This document shows, in pieces, positions 22,837-33,800 of a stretch of 64,000 nucleotides of DNA; positions within the stretch are counted from its first letter, which is position 1; every line of letters begins with the position of its first letter. Both the position numbers and the translations under genes were made by a program. Below the pieces are notes generated by a model. That model made no database searches. It was not told the DNA's origin and was given only the letters and a program-made list of their open reading frames with translations. Source of the DNA: Melitaea cinxia (Eukaryota; Arthropoda; Insecta; Lepidoptera; Nymphalidae). The stretch spans positions 12,602,081 through 12,666,080 of the forward strand of contig NC_059405.1 in NCBI RefSeq assembly GCF_905220565.1, read 5' to 3'.

Positions 22837-23262
22837 TGTTACGAACACACAAAGAAACTAGCGCCATCTAGCGGCAACCATTGAAACCACACAAAGACAG
22901 CGATAGCCTGAAACTCTCTACTCAATACTAGATGGCGCTAGGGGAACTATTGTGGAACTATATAGAAGTACTAGCTGACCTGGCGAACTTTGTACCGCCT
23001 TCTTTATTTTTTTCTTAAATATAATAATTAATATATCAAAATAAAATATAGCCTATCTTTCAAGTTGGATCGAACTGCACATGGTGTGCGAATTTTATTA
23101 TAATCGGTTAAGTGGTTTAGGAGTCCATTGAGGACAAACATTGTGATACGAGATTTATATATATTAAGATAGTCTCGAAAACCGCGTACATGCGCGAACT
23201 TTCCAGAATGGTCTGGGCCTCGTGTCGGCCGATATAAATAGCCGCAGGTAGGCGAGCGAGTT
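22837..23262 (+). mobile_element. Left half of an older LTR, with promoter, interrupted by Jockey
   Basis: A perfect heat-shock element (GAAnnTTCnnGAA, 23196-23208), a TATA box (TATAAATA, 23233-23240) and, about 30 bp later, the 11-mer GCGAGCGAGTT (23252-23262) precede the Jockey 5' end. The same 11-mer follows the Jockey poly(A) at 49247-49257, and sequence after it contains an AATAAA, as an LTR R/U5 would. A TG start at 22837 is a guess. The U3 part carries a 14-bp inverted pair CTAGCGCCATCTAG / CTAGATGGCGCTAG (22858-22871, 22928-22941), and an RTE/SINE-like insertion occupies about 22972-23165. Confidence 0.5.
22972..23165 (+). repeat. RTE/SINE-like repeat
   Basis: Begins 'agctgacctggcgaactttg' and continues with 'tttcaagttggatcgaactg' and 'taatcggttaagtggtttag', a wording repeated widely in insect genomes. 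Confidence 0.6.
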
Positions 23263-23334
23263 GATTCAGTCTGCCGCCACATCCCGACCTAGTCGGACGT
23301 CAAGCAGGCACAGTTCGTCGCGCGCTCTCTAGCG

Positions 23335-23466
23335 CCCCCCCGGTCCCCGCCGACCGCCCGCTGTGCGATCACACGCACGCCCCCGGTCCCCGCTGACCGC
23401 CCGCTGCGCGTTCACACGCGCGCCCCCGGTCCCCGCCGACCGCCCGCTGTGCGATTCACACGCACC
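23335..23466 (+). repeat. Tandem GC-rich repeats in Jockey 5' UTR
   Basis: Three units of about 43 bp share the order 'cccggtccccgc', 'gaccgcccgctg', 'gcg.tcacacgc'; a fourth diverged unit follows to about 23500. Confidence 0.75.
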
Positions 23467-23943
23467 CTCTCGGCTCCAGCCGACCGCTCGCGTCCGCTCC
23501 AAGCGTGACCGCGAGCCCACCCGGCGACTTCCCAGTCGCCCCCGCTTCGCTCTTGGAGAGAGCAACTCGCCGAGCTACAGTGCAGTGCTACGGACTATTG
23601 GACTTTCACCAGTGCAGTGCTACGGACATTGGACTTTCGAACTATCGTTAGGTCAGTGTAGAGCAGTGTTCGTGTGATAGGTCAAAAGACTGTCGGACTT
23701 GCAGTGTAGTGTACTCGGACAATATAAGTGCAAAGGACTATAATAGTATCTTCGCGCGCGCGGATCTGCTTCTCCCGGAGCCGATCAACACACTCGGAGG
23801 TACAGGTTAGTCTTAGGCACACATCTCGGCCACCTAAGGGCAGAGACATTAGGGTACACAAGTAGGTACTCACTCGCCCCTGCCTCACGGCAGGGGAGAT
23901 ACAAAATTATATTTTTCTTTACTAGTAATTCCCCGCGTCCACT

Positions 23944-25219
23944 ATGGACGCCTTAAACAAAACAATGGAGAAGCTCCTGTGCCTTCTCCAACGCAAATAC
24001 CCCGACGTTTATGAGGACCTCACAAACGAAATGGAGAGAGATGTATCGGGTTCGATTCCTGATGGCCCGGCTTCTCCCGAAAGGGACGAAGACCGCCGAG
24101 GCAACTACGAAATGGAGTTAGCATGTGATTCCGATTGTAGCATCTCGTCCCAGGAGTCGAGGCCGGCTTCTCCGGCCTCCTCCGACTCAGACGGGTTCGA
24201 GCCCGTCTTAAAGAGTAGAAAGCGTAAGAAGGTCAAGGCCTCTATTACGCCGCTGCCATCCAAACGCTGCGCGAACACAACACGCAGCGAAGCCCCCGCA
24301 CACCCCACACCCGCCGCTCCCGCGGCTCCCCCCGCAACACGCCCCATCACTTCAGCGAGTGATTCGCTCTCCGCGCCTTCAGCGCCCTCGTCCGCTCGAG
24401 CTCCGAAAAAACCACCGCCAGTCTATATCCAAGACAAAGCGGCATGGAGCTCCATCTCCAAAAAAATGGAGATCAAAAACATCTGCCCAGAGTCGGCAAA
24501 ATCGACGTACCAGGGAATCCGAGTCACAGTCAAGGACTCGGAAACCCACCGTCGCCTCACGTCTCTCCTTAGACAGGAGAAAATCTCATTCCACACATAC
24601 GCGCTAGATGACGAACGTCAACTACGCGTAGTCATCCGCGGTTTACCTTCTGAACTGAGCACGGAGGACATAAAGACGGACCTCCTGTGCCAGAAATACC
24701 CCGTCAAACAAGTTTCGCGCATGTACCATCCACGTACGAAAGCGCCGTATCCAATGGTACTAGTCGTCCTCGAACTCTCCCCTGAGGGGAAAACCATCTT
24801 CAATGTTAAAACGGTCTGCCACCTCTCCGGGCTTACCGTAGAGGCCCCCAAGAACCGCGGAGAACCCGGCCAGTGTCACCGCTGCCAATTCTACGGGCAC
24901 TCCGCCCGTAACTGTTACGCTAATCCGAGGTGCGTTAAGTGCCTAGGTGACCATGGCACCACTGACTGTCCCCGTAAGGTCCCCGACCCCGAAGTCCCAC
25001 CCAGTTGCGTGTTGTGTAAGCAAGACGGACACCCCGCAAACTACCGCGGTTGCCCGCGGGCACCGCGCAAGCGTCGCCCGAGGGAAACGCGCGGTAGAGC
25101 GACCTCTCAAAAGAGGAAGCCGACCCAGGAAACCACCTCAGAGGTAACGCCTGCCCCACAGGAGGCTCCTAAGCCCCAACAGTCAGGCATCAAAACCCAG
25201 CAGGTGGTTTCGAAAGCCC
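23944..25219 (+). CDS. Jockey ORF1 (Gag-like RNA-binding protein), interrupted after residue 425
   Basis: Forms the ribonucleoprotein of the retrotransposon. Residues 1-160 are polar with many Ser/Pro/Ala; 220-320 hold the PRE_C2HC-type domain (VVIRGLPSELSTEDI...); then three zinc knuckles occur: CHRCQFYGHSARNC, CVKCLGDHGTTDC and CVLCKQDGHPANYRGC. A basic linker follows (RKRRPRETRGR). The frame runs into foreign sequence after Ala425 and ends at 25260 after only 13 extra codons. The genuine C-terminus (71 residues, in frame) is at 45887-46102. ATG 23944 follows a long leader and is the first good start. Confidence 0.85.
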
Positions 25220-25448
25220 GAAAAAGTTGTACTTTATTTATTAGGTACTACAATAATTAACATCCCAAAAATAAACTAAATATTTAATCATTTTAAAAAC
25301 CAGTGACAGTTGTATCTATTTATTCTTATTATTTTTAAAATGGATTAGTTTTCTATAAATATGACGAATACATTTTTGTGGGTTTTCTTTTTTCATTAAG
25401 AAAGAAATGCCCATGCCGGTATATTTTTTATTATTAATCTTGCCAGTT

Positions 25449-25574
25449 CCACACTTGAAAGTCAGAGGTATTGAAATGATTTGAGCAAATGACACTATTT
25501 CTTGTGGGAGTCCAGGTTAGTTTGTTATTGCAATTTTTTTTCCATGTATGCCTTAAGTTTGGATCTTTAGGAAA
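25449..25574 (-). pseudogene. THAP zinc-finger exon fragment, left-arm copy
   Basis: Mirror copy of 62883-63008; 42 codons with about seven substitutions by eye and no indel. Two changes alter residues (Thr for Ser, Val for Ala). The homology between arms ends just beyond the last shared codon. Confidence 0.6.
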
Positions 25575-26170
25575 CTTGCAAAAATTAGTATAAAACGATT
25601 ATCGAAAAAATTAATATAAACGATATATATTTATCGATAACTATCTACAAACAAACCGGTAACAACATTATCTCGCTCGGCGACAGCAACTTCTCGGAAA
25701 TAGACGTATGAGGGCGAGCGGCCAGTGTTGGTAAACAAATCCGAAACAACACAACCGATAACATTTGTACATTAAGTTTATAAAAGGTTTAAAAGAAGTA
25801 TACAATAATAATGTAATTAAAAAATACTTATATATGAAAGGTAACGACATCTTTTAGTAAGTTTGACGTGGCAGATCTCTTTGCAGCAATTTTTTGAAAT
25901 TTAATTTTTTGAAATGCGGCATTTTTTGAAGGACGTTGATTCAATCGTGCATCTAGATTTAGTCTAGTGATCAGTGCGGCGGCAACTAGTTTTATTGTAC
26001 GCGTAGGACCATTTGGACTTATACCTTGACAGAGGGGAACGCCTGTACATGGCTACTCCCCTCCGTTTTGCTCTATGGTTTCATCCATTATTATGAGCCA
26101 AAAAATGCTCAGGATCTTGTTGAAACAATTTTAAGGAGACATTTTTTTTTAAATATCATATGAAAAATCC
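25575..26170. other. Outer left arm, non-coding, with empty insertion site
   Basis: Diverged mirror copy of 57824-58191 plus 62639-62882. AGGT at 25785-25788 is the unduplicated, unoccupied counterpart of the errantivirus target (ACCT on the other strand). A TATCGATA word (about 25630) is present in both arms. Confidence 0.65.
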
Positions 26171-26240
26171 GTTCCAACGGGGATCGAACCTGAATTTCCG
26201 ACTGACCATGTCGATGCTTTAGCCAATTAAACTATGGAAC
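26171..26240 (-). tRNA. tRNA-like sequence (probable pseudogene), left-arm copy
   Basis: On the minus strand: acceptor-like GTTCCAT, A-box TAGTTTAATTGG, an anticodon arm CGAC-ATGGTCA-GTCG (GGT in the anticodon position, which would be a threonine tRNA), B-box GGTTCGATCCC, and a closing TTGGAAC. The T-stem has mismatches and the acceptor is only six paired bases. It abuts the TA next to the mariner end. Confidence 0.45.
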
Positions 26241-26246
26241 TATATA

Positions 26247-27618
26247 CGAGGGAGCGTTTTTATGTTCGCAGAATGAAGGGTAAGGGGTTGAAATAAAACA
26301 ACCAAATTATTTTTCCTTTTCAATATATTCACCTGCAAGACGGACACATTTTTCAGATCTTTCAATTAATTTATTTATACCCTCATAGAAAAATGTTTTG
26401 TCTTTGTCCTCAAAATACGCTGAAACTGCCTCCTTAACTTCATCATCGGTGGTAAATTTTTTACCCTTCCAGCTCTTTTTTCATTTTTGGAAAGAGGTAA
26501 TAATCACTCAGGGCCAGGTCTGGGCTGTAGTGTGGGTGGTTCAAAATATCGAAGCCCACTTTAAGCAGGGCAGCCAACGCAACGCGGCTCTTGTGGACGC
26601 GCGCATTGTCGTGCAAAAGCAGCACACCTTTCGTCAATTTTCCCCGTCTTTTCTGTTTAATGGCTTCTTTTAATCGCTCTTAATATTGAAGCGTAGTATT
26701 CTCCGGTTATAGGAACATACACAACATAACCTTTATCTTTATAATCGATCAATTATATTCCTTCTGAGTCCCAAAAGACCGTTACCATGAGTTTCCCAGC
26801 TGACTGTGACACCTTAAACTTCTTGGGGGGTGCTGTGCCCTTTTTATGCCACTGCATAGTCTTGTTTCGACTCAGGTTCATAACGATGAACCCAAGTTTC
26901 GTCAGTCGTCGTCGTACAGTTTCGTCTCCAGTAACAATTCGACTCAATAGTCGAATTGTTACTGGAGACGAAACTTGGGTTCACCAATCACACCATCCTT
27001 GTCTTCATTGCAGAGGTCCCAAATTGCACGTGAACACTCTACGCGTTGTTGTTTTTGCGGCGGCGTGAGCATTCTCGGTACCCATCTTGCGCTGACCTAA
27101 GTCATGCCAAATTGATCGTGCAGGATTTTAAAAATGGTTGTATCGGATACGCCAACCATTTCTGCGAGTTGTTTCTTCTTTAGTCGAGCATCGTTGAGTA
27201 CAAGTTTTTCGACTTTTTGGATAAGTTCTGGCGTGGTCACCTCGATGCTCCTGCCCGGCCTCGGATCGTCTTCAAGGGATTCCCTTCCTTTTTTAAATAA
27301 ACTGTGCCACTTGTACACCATGGTTTTTCCTGGACAAGAGTCACCGTAAACCGATGACATCTCATCCATTATGGTCGCAACTGATTTTCCTTGCTTGGTA
27401 AGGAACTTTATAACGGCACGATATTCGATTTTTTCCATATTTCACTTTTCACTCCTGATTATGTTGCTTGGTTGGCGATAGCTCGAAGACTAATAGTTTA
27501 ATAACAATGAAATCTCGTATTCATACTAATTATGAGTCACTAAACACGTTACGATCCTAATGAGCCTAATCACCCCCCTCCAACCCTCTCATTCCGCGAA
27601 CTTAAAAACGCACCCTCG
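26247..27618 (-). mobile_element. Mariner element (DD34D type), left-arm copy, degenerate
   Basis: TIRs of about 30 bp (CGAGGGTGCGTTTTTAAG / CGAGGGAGCGTTTTTATG) are flanked by TA. The transposase frame starts at 27438 and is intact for 113 codons. It then breaks (stop after FGMT) and contains a 26-bp perfect fold-back at 26919-26974 in place of part of the catalytic domain. The N-terminal 340 bp are identical to the right-arm copy; the remainder is clearly diverged. It is inactive. Confidence 0.85.
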
Positions 27619-27867
27619 TATATACCCGCTAGGTCGAAATTTTTTGATATGATGATTTTATATTCGGTTCAAAGCGACCGCGGCGCCGTATTTAGTGAGT
27701 CCTTTACAGCACTCGTAACTATTCAGTTTCATATTAAATTTAATTTTCTTTTCTGACAGCTATGGAAGTCCTAAAATGGCTATTACAAGTATATTATTAT
27801 TAACTAGTAATCTAATTAAGTTATTAATGAGTTGTAACTAAATTTAAAATTTTATGTTTAATTACAG

Positions 27868-27978
27868 GTAAAAGTTGCAGGTGTAGAGTATCAGCCAGCC
27901 GTGGCTAGTGCTAACAAAAAGCAAGCTAAAGCTGACGCAGCACAACTTGCTCTACAGAAGTTAGGAATTGTAACATAA
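27868..27978 (+). pseudogene. Orphan last exon of the SON-like gene, left-arm copy
   Basis: Mirror copy of 56095-56205 with the same acceptor (ttacag), 36 codons, TAA stop and AATAAA (28006-28011). No upstream exon is present on this side: the sequence beyond 25449 is unrelated. It is therefore probably not functional, or it is an assembly duplicate. Confidence 0.7.
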
Positions 27979-28512
27979 TTAGTTCATATTTTATATTAAT
28001 ATTGTAATAAATTTTTCATAAAAATGCATGTTTTTTTATTTGAGTAAAAATAAATTTTGAATTACATAATAAACTTGAAAATCATAAACAGTTATATATA
28101 TATATATATATGTAATATGTTATTTTATATGTTGATTCTTGAAGCAAAAAAACTAATAATTGTTGCTCTGTAAAGAGAATTTTATTTTTTATAGAACATA
28201 ACAAATTATTTTTTTAAACAACTTAATTCTACATTCTTATTTATAAATTATAATAAATTACCTGTAAAGAGAAACAACATTAAAAGCTATTGCTTCGGAT
28301 ACTGTTTCTTTCACAATTTCTTTTATTTAATTTTAACAAAATTTAACTTTAAACGTTTTAAGCCAGAGAATTTTTATTGTAGGTTCTAGAATTAATTTAG
28401 TGCAATGTGTTGCCATTATAGATAAATTTTGAAAAATTCCTAAGATAATGCGCGGGTAATTTAAATTAAATGAAGAGTGCAACAGCTTCATTTACATCTC
28501 CCCCCCTTCAGG

Positions 28513-31422
28513 TTAAATTAATTCTTCGGGTACTGGTATGAGTTTTGTAATGTGAAACAAGTTTGATTCTAACTTTTTGTATCCTGTATTAATTTTATAA
28601 ATTGAGTTTGATAATTTTTCTAAAATTTTATAAGGTCCAATTTTTAGTTCGTCTAGTTTTTTTCTGTTTAGTCGGTTACCATTTTCCACATATACAAAGT
28701 CTCCTACTTTTAGTTGGTAATTTTTCCTGTTTTTATCAAATTGTTGCTTATTATAATTGTGTGAATTTATGGTTCTTTCTAAAGCTATTTTCCTATCTTG
28801 TAAAAAGTCCTTTTGTGTTTTATATTCTTTAAACTCATCTGGTAAGATATTAATAACTTTTCCTTCCATTAAATATTTTGGGGAAAATCCCGTCACAGTG
28901 TGTTCAGTTTCATTATATCTCTGGGTACATTTATGAGCGATAGTTGTCCAGGCTATTTTACCATTTTTTTCATTAATTGTACATCTAATCTTGTTTACTA
29001 GAGTCTGGTTTAACCGTTCATTTAAACCGTTTGAAAAAGGTGCATTTACTGCAGTGAAAATGATAGGTATGTTCTCTTTTTTCAAAAAACTTCTAAATTC
29101 TTTCGAGTTAATACCTGGGTATTGGTCAGATAGAATCATTCCAATTTTATTTTCTGGAATGACTTTTTTTATGAGCTTTATAAAATCATCTGCGTTTTGG
29201 GTTTTTGAAGTCAATATGTAGGCATATCTGGTGAAATGGTCTACCAAAAGGTGTAAATATGTTTTTGTAGAGCGGGAGCCACCAAATCCACCAATGGTAT
29301 CTATAGAGACAATTTCAAAAGGATAAGTAGCAGGACCCAGATGAGACATCAATCCATAATTAAATTTAGTTCTAGATTTATTTTTAATGCATATTTCACA
29401 ATTATCACAAATTTTTTTAATGTTATTTATTAAATTCTTTGCTGTATAGAATGGTTTGATTTTATTTTCTGTTTGTTTCACTCCTATATGGCAGTATGTA
29501 TTATGTATTTTTTTTATTATTTCTTTACTAAATTGCTCAGTAAGTAAAATTTTTTCTTTTTTTCCTATCCTTTTGAAGTATATTTTATCTTTTAATATTA
29601 GTTTATTTTTATACAGTTTTATGTCTTCATTTTTCTCTTGATCGTTTTGAATGTCTTCTAGTTTAATAAAGTTTACAATTTTTAAAGCTTCATCCTGGTT
29701 TACATGTGATTCTAATACTGGGTTCCTACTCAAACTGTCTGCTTCTAAATTGTCCTTTCCAGGTGAATATATCACTTCAAAATTAAATTGTGATAAGTAA
29801 TATGTGAGGTCTCCTAATTCTTCATCTGTTCTTGCCTTAATATTTAGTTTTTCTAGAGGTTTATGGTCTGAAAACACTTTAAATTTTTTTCCTATAAGCC
29901 AATGCTGCCAATATTTTACTGCTTCCTTTATTGCTAGACATTCTAAATAAATAGCTTTTTTCCGTTTTTGGCTGTCATTTAATTTCCTCGAAAAATACGC
30001 ACATGGTTTTTCTTCTCCGTTTTTTTGTGGTTGTTTCAAAATAGCTCCTATACCCTGTATACTGGCATCTGTATAAATATGTATAGGTAGATCAGGATCA
30101 AAGATTTCTAAGATAGGTTTTAAACAAAGCAGTCTCTTTATTGTATCAAAGGATAATTGGCATTTTTCTGTCCAGGTAAATTTTTGGTCTTTTCTTAACA
30201 AATTGTGTAGAGGATCTAATATGATTGATATATTTGGTATATATTTTCCATAGAAATTTATTTTACCTAAAAACTGTCTTATATTTTTCTTCGTTTGAGG
30301 AACAGGAAAATCTTTTATGGCTATTAAATTATCTTTTAGTGGAGTTACTGTGTTATTTTTTATTATGTGGCCCAAGTATTTCACAGAGTCCTGTGCAAAA
30401 TTACATTTAGAGAATTTCAATCTAAAGCCCTCCTTTGAAATTGCTTCCAACAGCAATGATAAGTGTTTAATGTGTTCAGTGAATGTCTGGGAAAATACTA
30501 GAATGTCATCTATGAAATTTACAGTAAAATTTGATAATTTGTGTTTTCTAATAATGCTAGTTAAGATTCTTTGAAAAATCGCCGGTGAAGTTTTTAAACC
30601 AAATGGTAGACAAGTCCACTGAAAATGATTTTCTTGAGTAACAAATGCTGTTTTCTTCCTATCTTCCAATTTTAAAGGTATAGACCAGAAAGCGGAATTA
30701 ATGTCCAATGTTGAGAAAAATCTGCAATTTCTTGTTTTTACCATTAAATCCTCTATAAGTGGAAATGGTTGCGACTGCGGAACCACTATTTTATTCAAAT
30801 CCCGAAAATCTATGCATAGTCGAGATTTTCTTCCTTCTTCTTTTTTAAAGGCTAATGTTACAGGAGCTGCAAAAGGACTATAAGACTCCTCAATCAATTT
30901 ATTTTGTAATAATTTTGAAACTTGATGTTCTATTTCCTTTCTGTCCTCAAAAGTGCATCTATATGGTCTTTTGCTACAATACGTATCTACTAATAAATCT
31001 ATATGTGCCTCATAGCCTTTCACTGAGCCTACATCATATTTATCTTTTGCAAATATTGACTTATATTTGCTAATTAATTCATCTATTTTAGATTGTTGTT
31101 GAGCGTCTAAATGATTTACTGAAATTTTGAAATTTTTTACTTCTATGTGCTCATTAAAGTTAACCTTACACCTATTATTCATATAGAAATTATCTTTCAC
31201 TGTTACTTCCTTAACGTTATTTTCATCAATGAAATATTTTTTGTTTTCAACTTTGTCACCTGTAAAGCCAGGAATATTTTCAATATTTTGTTTCATTTCT
31301 TTGTTTACTTTTTGTGTGATTTCTAAGTTTTCATTTTGAATCAGATGAAAAGATTTTATGCAATCCAATCCAATTAAAAAATCATATTCAAAATTCTGTT
31401 CATCTATGACAAAAACATTCAT
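28513..31422 (-). CDS. Ty3 pol, left-arm copy
   Basis: The encoded protein is the same as at 52651-55560, including the intact RT (FIDD), RNase H and integrase motifs. The frame is really open further upstream to the frameshift site near 31662, which adds the protease. Confidence 0.9.
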   Translation of the reverse strand: MNVFVIDEQNFEYDFLIGLDCIKSFHLIQNENLEITQKVNKEMKQNIENIPGFTGDKVENKKYFIDENNVKEVTVKDNFYMNNRCKVNFNEHIEVKNFKISVNHLDAQQQSKIDELISKYKSIFAKDKYDVGSVKGYEAHIDLLVDTYCSKRPYRCTFEDRKEIEHQVSKLLQNKLIEESYSPFAAPVTLAFKKEEGRKSRLCIDFRDLNKIVVPQSQPFPLIEDLMVKTRNCRFFSTLDINSAFWSIPLKLEDRKKTAFVTQENHFQWTCLPFGLKTSPAIFQRILTSIIRKHKLSNFTVNFIDDILVFSQTFTEHIKHLSLLLEAISKEGFRLKFSKCNFAQDSVKYLGHIIKNNTVTPLKDNLIAIKDFPVPQTKKNIRQFLGKINFYGKYIPNISIILDPLHNLLRKDQKFTWTEKCQLSFDTIKRLLCLKPILEIFDPDLPIHIYTDASIQGIGAILKQPQKNGEEKPCAYFSRKLNDSQKRKKAIYLECLAIKEAVKYWQHWLIGKKFKVFSDHKPLEKLNIKARTDEELGDLTYYLSQFNFEVIYSPGKDNLEADSLSRNPVLESHVNQDEALKIVNFIKLEDIQNDQEKNEDIKLYKNKLILKDKIYFKRIGKKEKILLTEQFSKEIIKKIHNTYCHIGVKQTENKIKPFYTAKNLINNIKKICDNCEICIKNKSRTKFNYGLMSHLGPATYPFEIVSIDTIGGFGGSRSTKTYLHLLVDHFTRYAYILTSKTQNADDFIKLIKKVIPENKIGMILSDQYPGINSKEFRSFLKKENIPIIFTAVNAPFSNGLNERLNQTLVNKIRCTINEKNGKIAWTTIAHKCTQRYNETEHTVTGFSPKYLMEGKVINILPDEFKEYKTQKDFLQDRKIALERTINSHNYNKQQFDKNRKNYQLKVGDFVYVENGNRLNRKKLDELKIGPYKILEKLSNSIYKINTGYKKLESNLFHITKLIPVPEELI

Positions 31423-31649
31423 ATTTTTTTCTATTTGAAAAATCTTAATCTTTAACGTTACTATTCCTATAGACTTTTTTACACCATTAATTGTTTTTAA
31501 ATTTGCTCGATTATTGTTTTTATTGTTTGGGTTGTTTTTTAAGGATAATAATCTTGAATTAATTAAACTTACATTTGATCCTGAATCATAAACTCCGAAC
31601 GTTTCTATAGAATCATTTATTATTATTTTAGTTTTAATTAATGGTGGAA

Positions 31650-32795
31650 TTAAAAGTTTTTTGGATCTATTTCATTTAAACTCATTTCTAATTCAGAATT
31701 ATTAACACTTCTAATTGGCTCTTTTTTGGAGTGATCTATATTTTTATTTTTGAACCAACATATAGACTCTGAATGATACCGAGTTCCTTTCTTTTCTTTT
31801 TCACAGATTCTGCATGGTCGGTCTTTTAAACTTTTTTCTTTTATTTTACTTTCCGAAACTATTACTTGTTTATCCACAATCCTTTTATTAATTAAATGTT
31901 CTAAGCCCCGAATACTACTAAATAAATCCTCAGCATCTTTCAATTTATTTCTATCAATTTCATCTGCTATAAAGTTAGGTAGCCCGGTTACAATTAAATC
32001 AATCAAAGTAGGTATATCAATTAATTTGTTTATCTCTAATAAAAGCCTCTCTTTCTTTAGAGCATATTCTAATAATGAACCCTGTCTATATTTAAATAAA
32101 ATAGCATACCTTATTGGTGACCAGCCTTTGTTCACATACGTTTCACAAAATTTTTTTTTCCAAATACCCCATTCTGAGTTTATTGTGTATTTTATAAGCA
32201 TAGAGTTATACCAATCTTGACAAGAATCCTCCAAAAATAACCGAAACACTTGTATCTTTTGAATATCTTCATTTATACCTATACGAATACATTCAGCTTC
32301 AAAAATATTCATCCACTGCGTTACACTTGATGTTTTTTTTGTGAATTTTTCTATTACGAACTTCTCAGATAAGTTTTTCAAACTAGACTGTTTAGATTCC
32401 TTTTTCAATTCAGCGAAATTTTCCAGGATTTTTGTAAGAGTTTCTGTTGACGTGTCATTCGTAAAAACCGGTTGTGTTTTTGTTGTAATCTCCTCTAGTA
32501 AATATCCCTTGAACTGCATATTTCCGTCTTCATCCATATAAGTATCCCGTAATTCTGGTGTTAATGAAATCCATACTTGTCTTTTTTCATGTCTTTTTTG
32601 TAGCGTAGCTTTAACTTTTTGAAAGGTTTGAGTTTTCATTAACTCGTTATGTTGTTTTACAGGCTGTAATTGTTCCGGAAATAAGAATATATTTTTATCT
32701 GCGTCCATAATAGAGGTTAAGCAGATTACATTTGTTTTCGGGTCTTCATTCGATTTTACAACGAATTCAAATTTCAACCTTTCCATTGTTGACAA
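31650..32795 (-). CDS. Ty3 gag, left-arm copy
   Basis: 381 codons, the same protein as 51278-52423. The slippery heptamer A AAA AAC is conserved at 31656-31662 on this strand. Confidence 0.9.
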   Translation of the reverse strand: MSTMERLKFEFVVKSNEDPKTNVICLTSIMDADKNIFLFPEQLQPVKQHNELMKTQTFQKVKATLQKRHEKRQVWISLTPELRDTYMDEDGNMQFKGYLLEEITTKTQPVFTNDTSTETLTKILENFAELKKESKQSSLKNLSEKFVIEKFTKKTSSVTQWMNIFEAECIRIGINEDIQKIQVFRLFLEDSCQDWYNSMLIKYTINSEWGIWKKKFCETYVNKGWSPIRYAILFKYRQGSLLEYALKKERLLLEINKLIDIPTLIDLIVTGLPNFIADEIDRNKLKDAEDLFSSIRGLEHLINKRIVDKQVIVSESKIKEKSLKDRPCRICEKEKKGTRYHSESICWFKNKNIDHSKKEPIRSVNNSELEMSLNEIDPKNF

Positions 32796-33229
32796 CAGCT
32801 ACAATTAATGTTGTTTTGTAATATGTTATTTTATATGTTGATTCTTGAAGCAAAAAAACTAATAATTGTTGCTCTGTAAAGAGAATTTTATTTTTTATAG
32901 AACATAACAAATTATTTTTTTAAACAACTTAATTCTACATTCTTATTTATAAATTATAATAAATTACCTGTAAAGAGAAACAACATTAAAAGCTATTGCT
33001 TCGGATACTGTTTCTTTCACAATTTCTTTTATTTAATTTTAACAAAATTTAACTTTAAACGTTTTAAGCCAGAGAATTTTTATTGTAGGTTCTAGAATTA
33101 ATTTAGTGCAATGTGTTGCCATTATAGATAAATTTTGAAAAATTCCTAAGATAATGCGCGGGTAATTTAAATTAAATGAAGAGTGCAACAGCTTCATTTA
33201 CATATATATATATATATATACCTATATTA

Positions 33230-33800
33230 TTATATTATTATACTAGCGACCCGCTCCGGCTTCGCACGGGTATAAAATATACTTATAGCCTATGTCATTC
33301 ATTTCACTTAATTTTCAACGTGTACAATACTTAGTACATTATTTTGATAAATCTCGTAGGGTTCAGGCTGCGTTTGCAATGTAAGCGGAAAAAATGTAAT
33401 TATTTACGACACACATTAGATACCTCAAAAATAGCAGTATTTCTCCACTATTTAATGAATGTTATTATACATATAAACCTTCCTCTTTAATTACTCTATC
33501 TATTAAAAAAAAACCGCATCAAAATCCGTTGGGTAGTTTTAAAGATTTAAGCATACATAGGGACATAGGGAAATAGGGACAGAAAAAGCGACTTTGTTTT
33601 ATACTATGTAGTGATATGAGGTTAAGATGTTTGCCTCACATATAAACCTTCCTCTTTAATTACTCTATCTATTAAACAAACCGCATCAAAATCCGTTGGG
33701 TAGTTTTAAAGATTTAAGCATACATAGGGAAATAGGGACAGAAAAAGCGACTTTGTTTTATACTATGTAGTGATATGAGGTTAAGATGTTTGCCTCCCTT
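33230..33800. repeat. RTE/SINE-like repeat with a duplicated 3' part, left-arm copy
   Basis: Begins 'gcgacccgctccggcttcgc' and contains two direct copies of about 145-150 bp ('cacatataaaccttcctc' or 'atacatataaaccttcctc' to 'ctatgtagtgatatgagg', about 33470-33619 and 33638-33782). Related to 5845-6075. Mirror copy at 50283-50843; third copy at 40751-41310. Confidence 0.7.

Larger units (their letters stand above)
23263..25219 (+). mobile_element. 5' part of a Jockey-clade non-LTR retrotransposon
   Basis: Starts directly after an 11-bp target duplication with GATTCAGTC, an initiator-like 5' end usual for Jockey elements. The GC-rich leader includes about three 43-bp tandem repeats (23335-23466) and two 32-bp repeats (about 23577-23640) before ORF1. 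The element stops abruptly at 25219; its continuation is at 45888-49246, which restores the reading frame and leads to poly(A) and the second target duplication. The two parts together total about 5.3 kb, normal for Jockey. Confidence 0.8.
28111..33202 (-). mobile_element. Ty3-type LTR retrotransposon, left-arm copy, intact
   Basis: LTRs are 32817-33202 (5') and 28111-28496 (3'), each 386 bp, identical by eye, TG...CA. It is the exact mirror of the right-arm element at 50871-55962, where the proteins are described. It lies in an AT-dinucleotide run. Confidence 0.9.

Noticed and set aside
26398..27068. Plus-strand ORFs in the left mariner
   Set aside because: Antisense to the decayed transposase.
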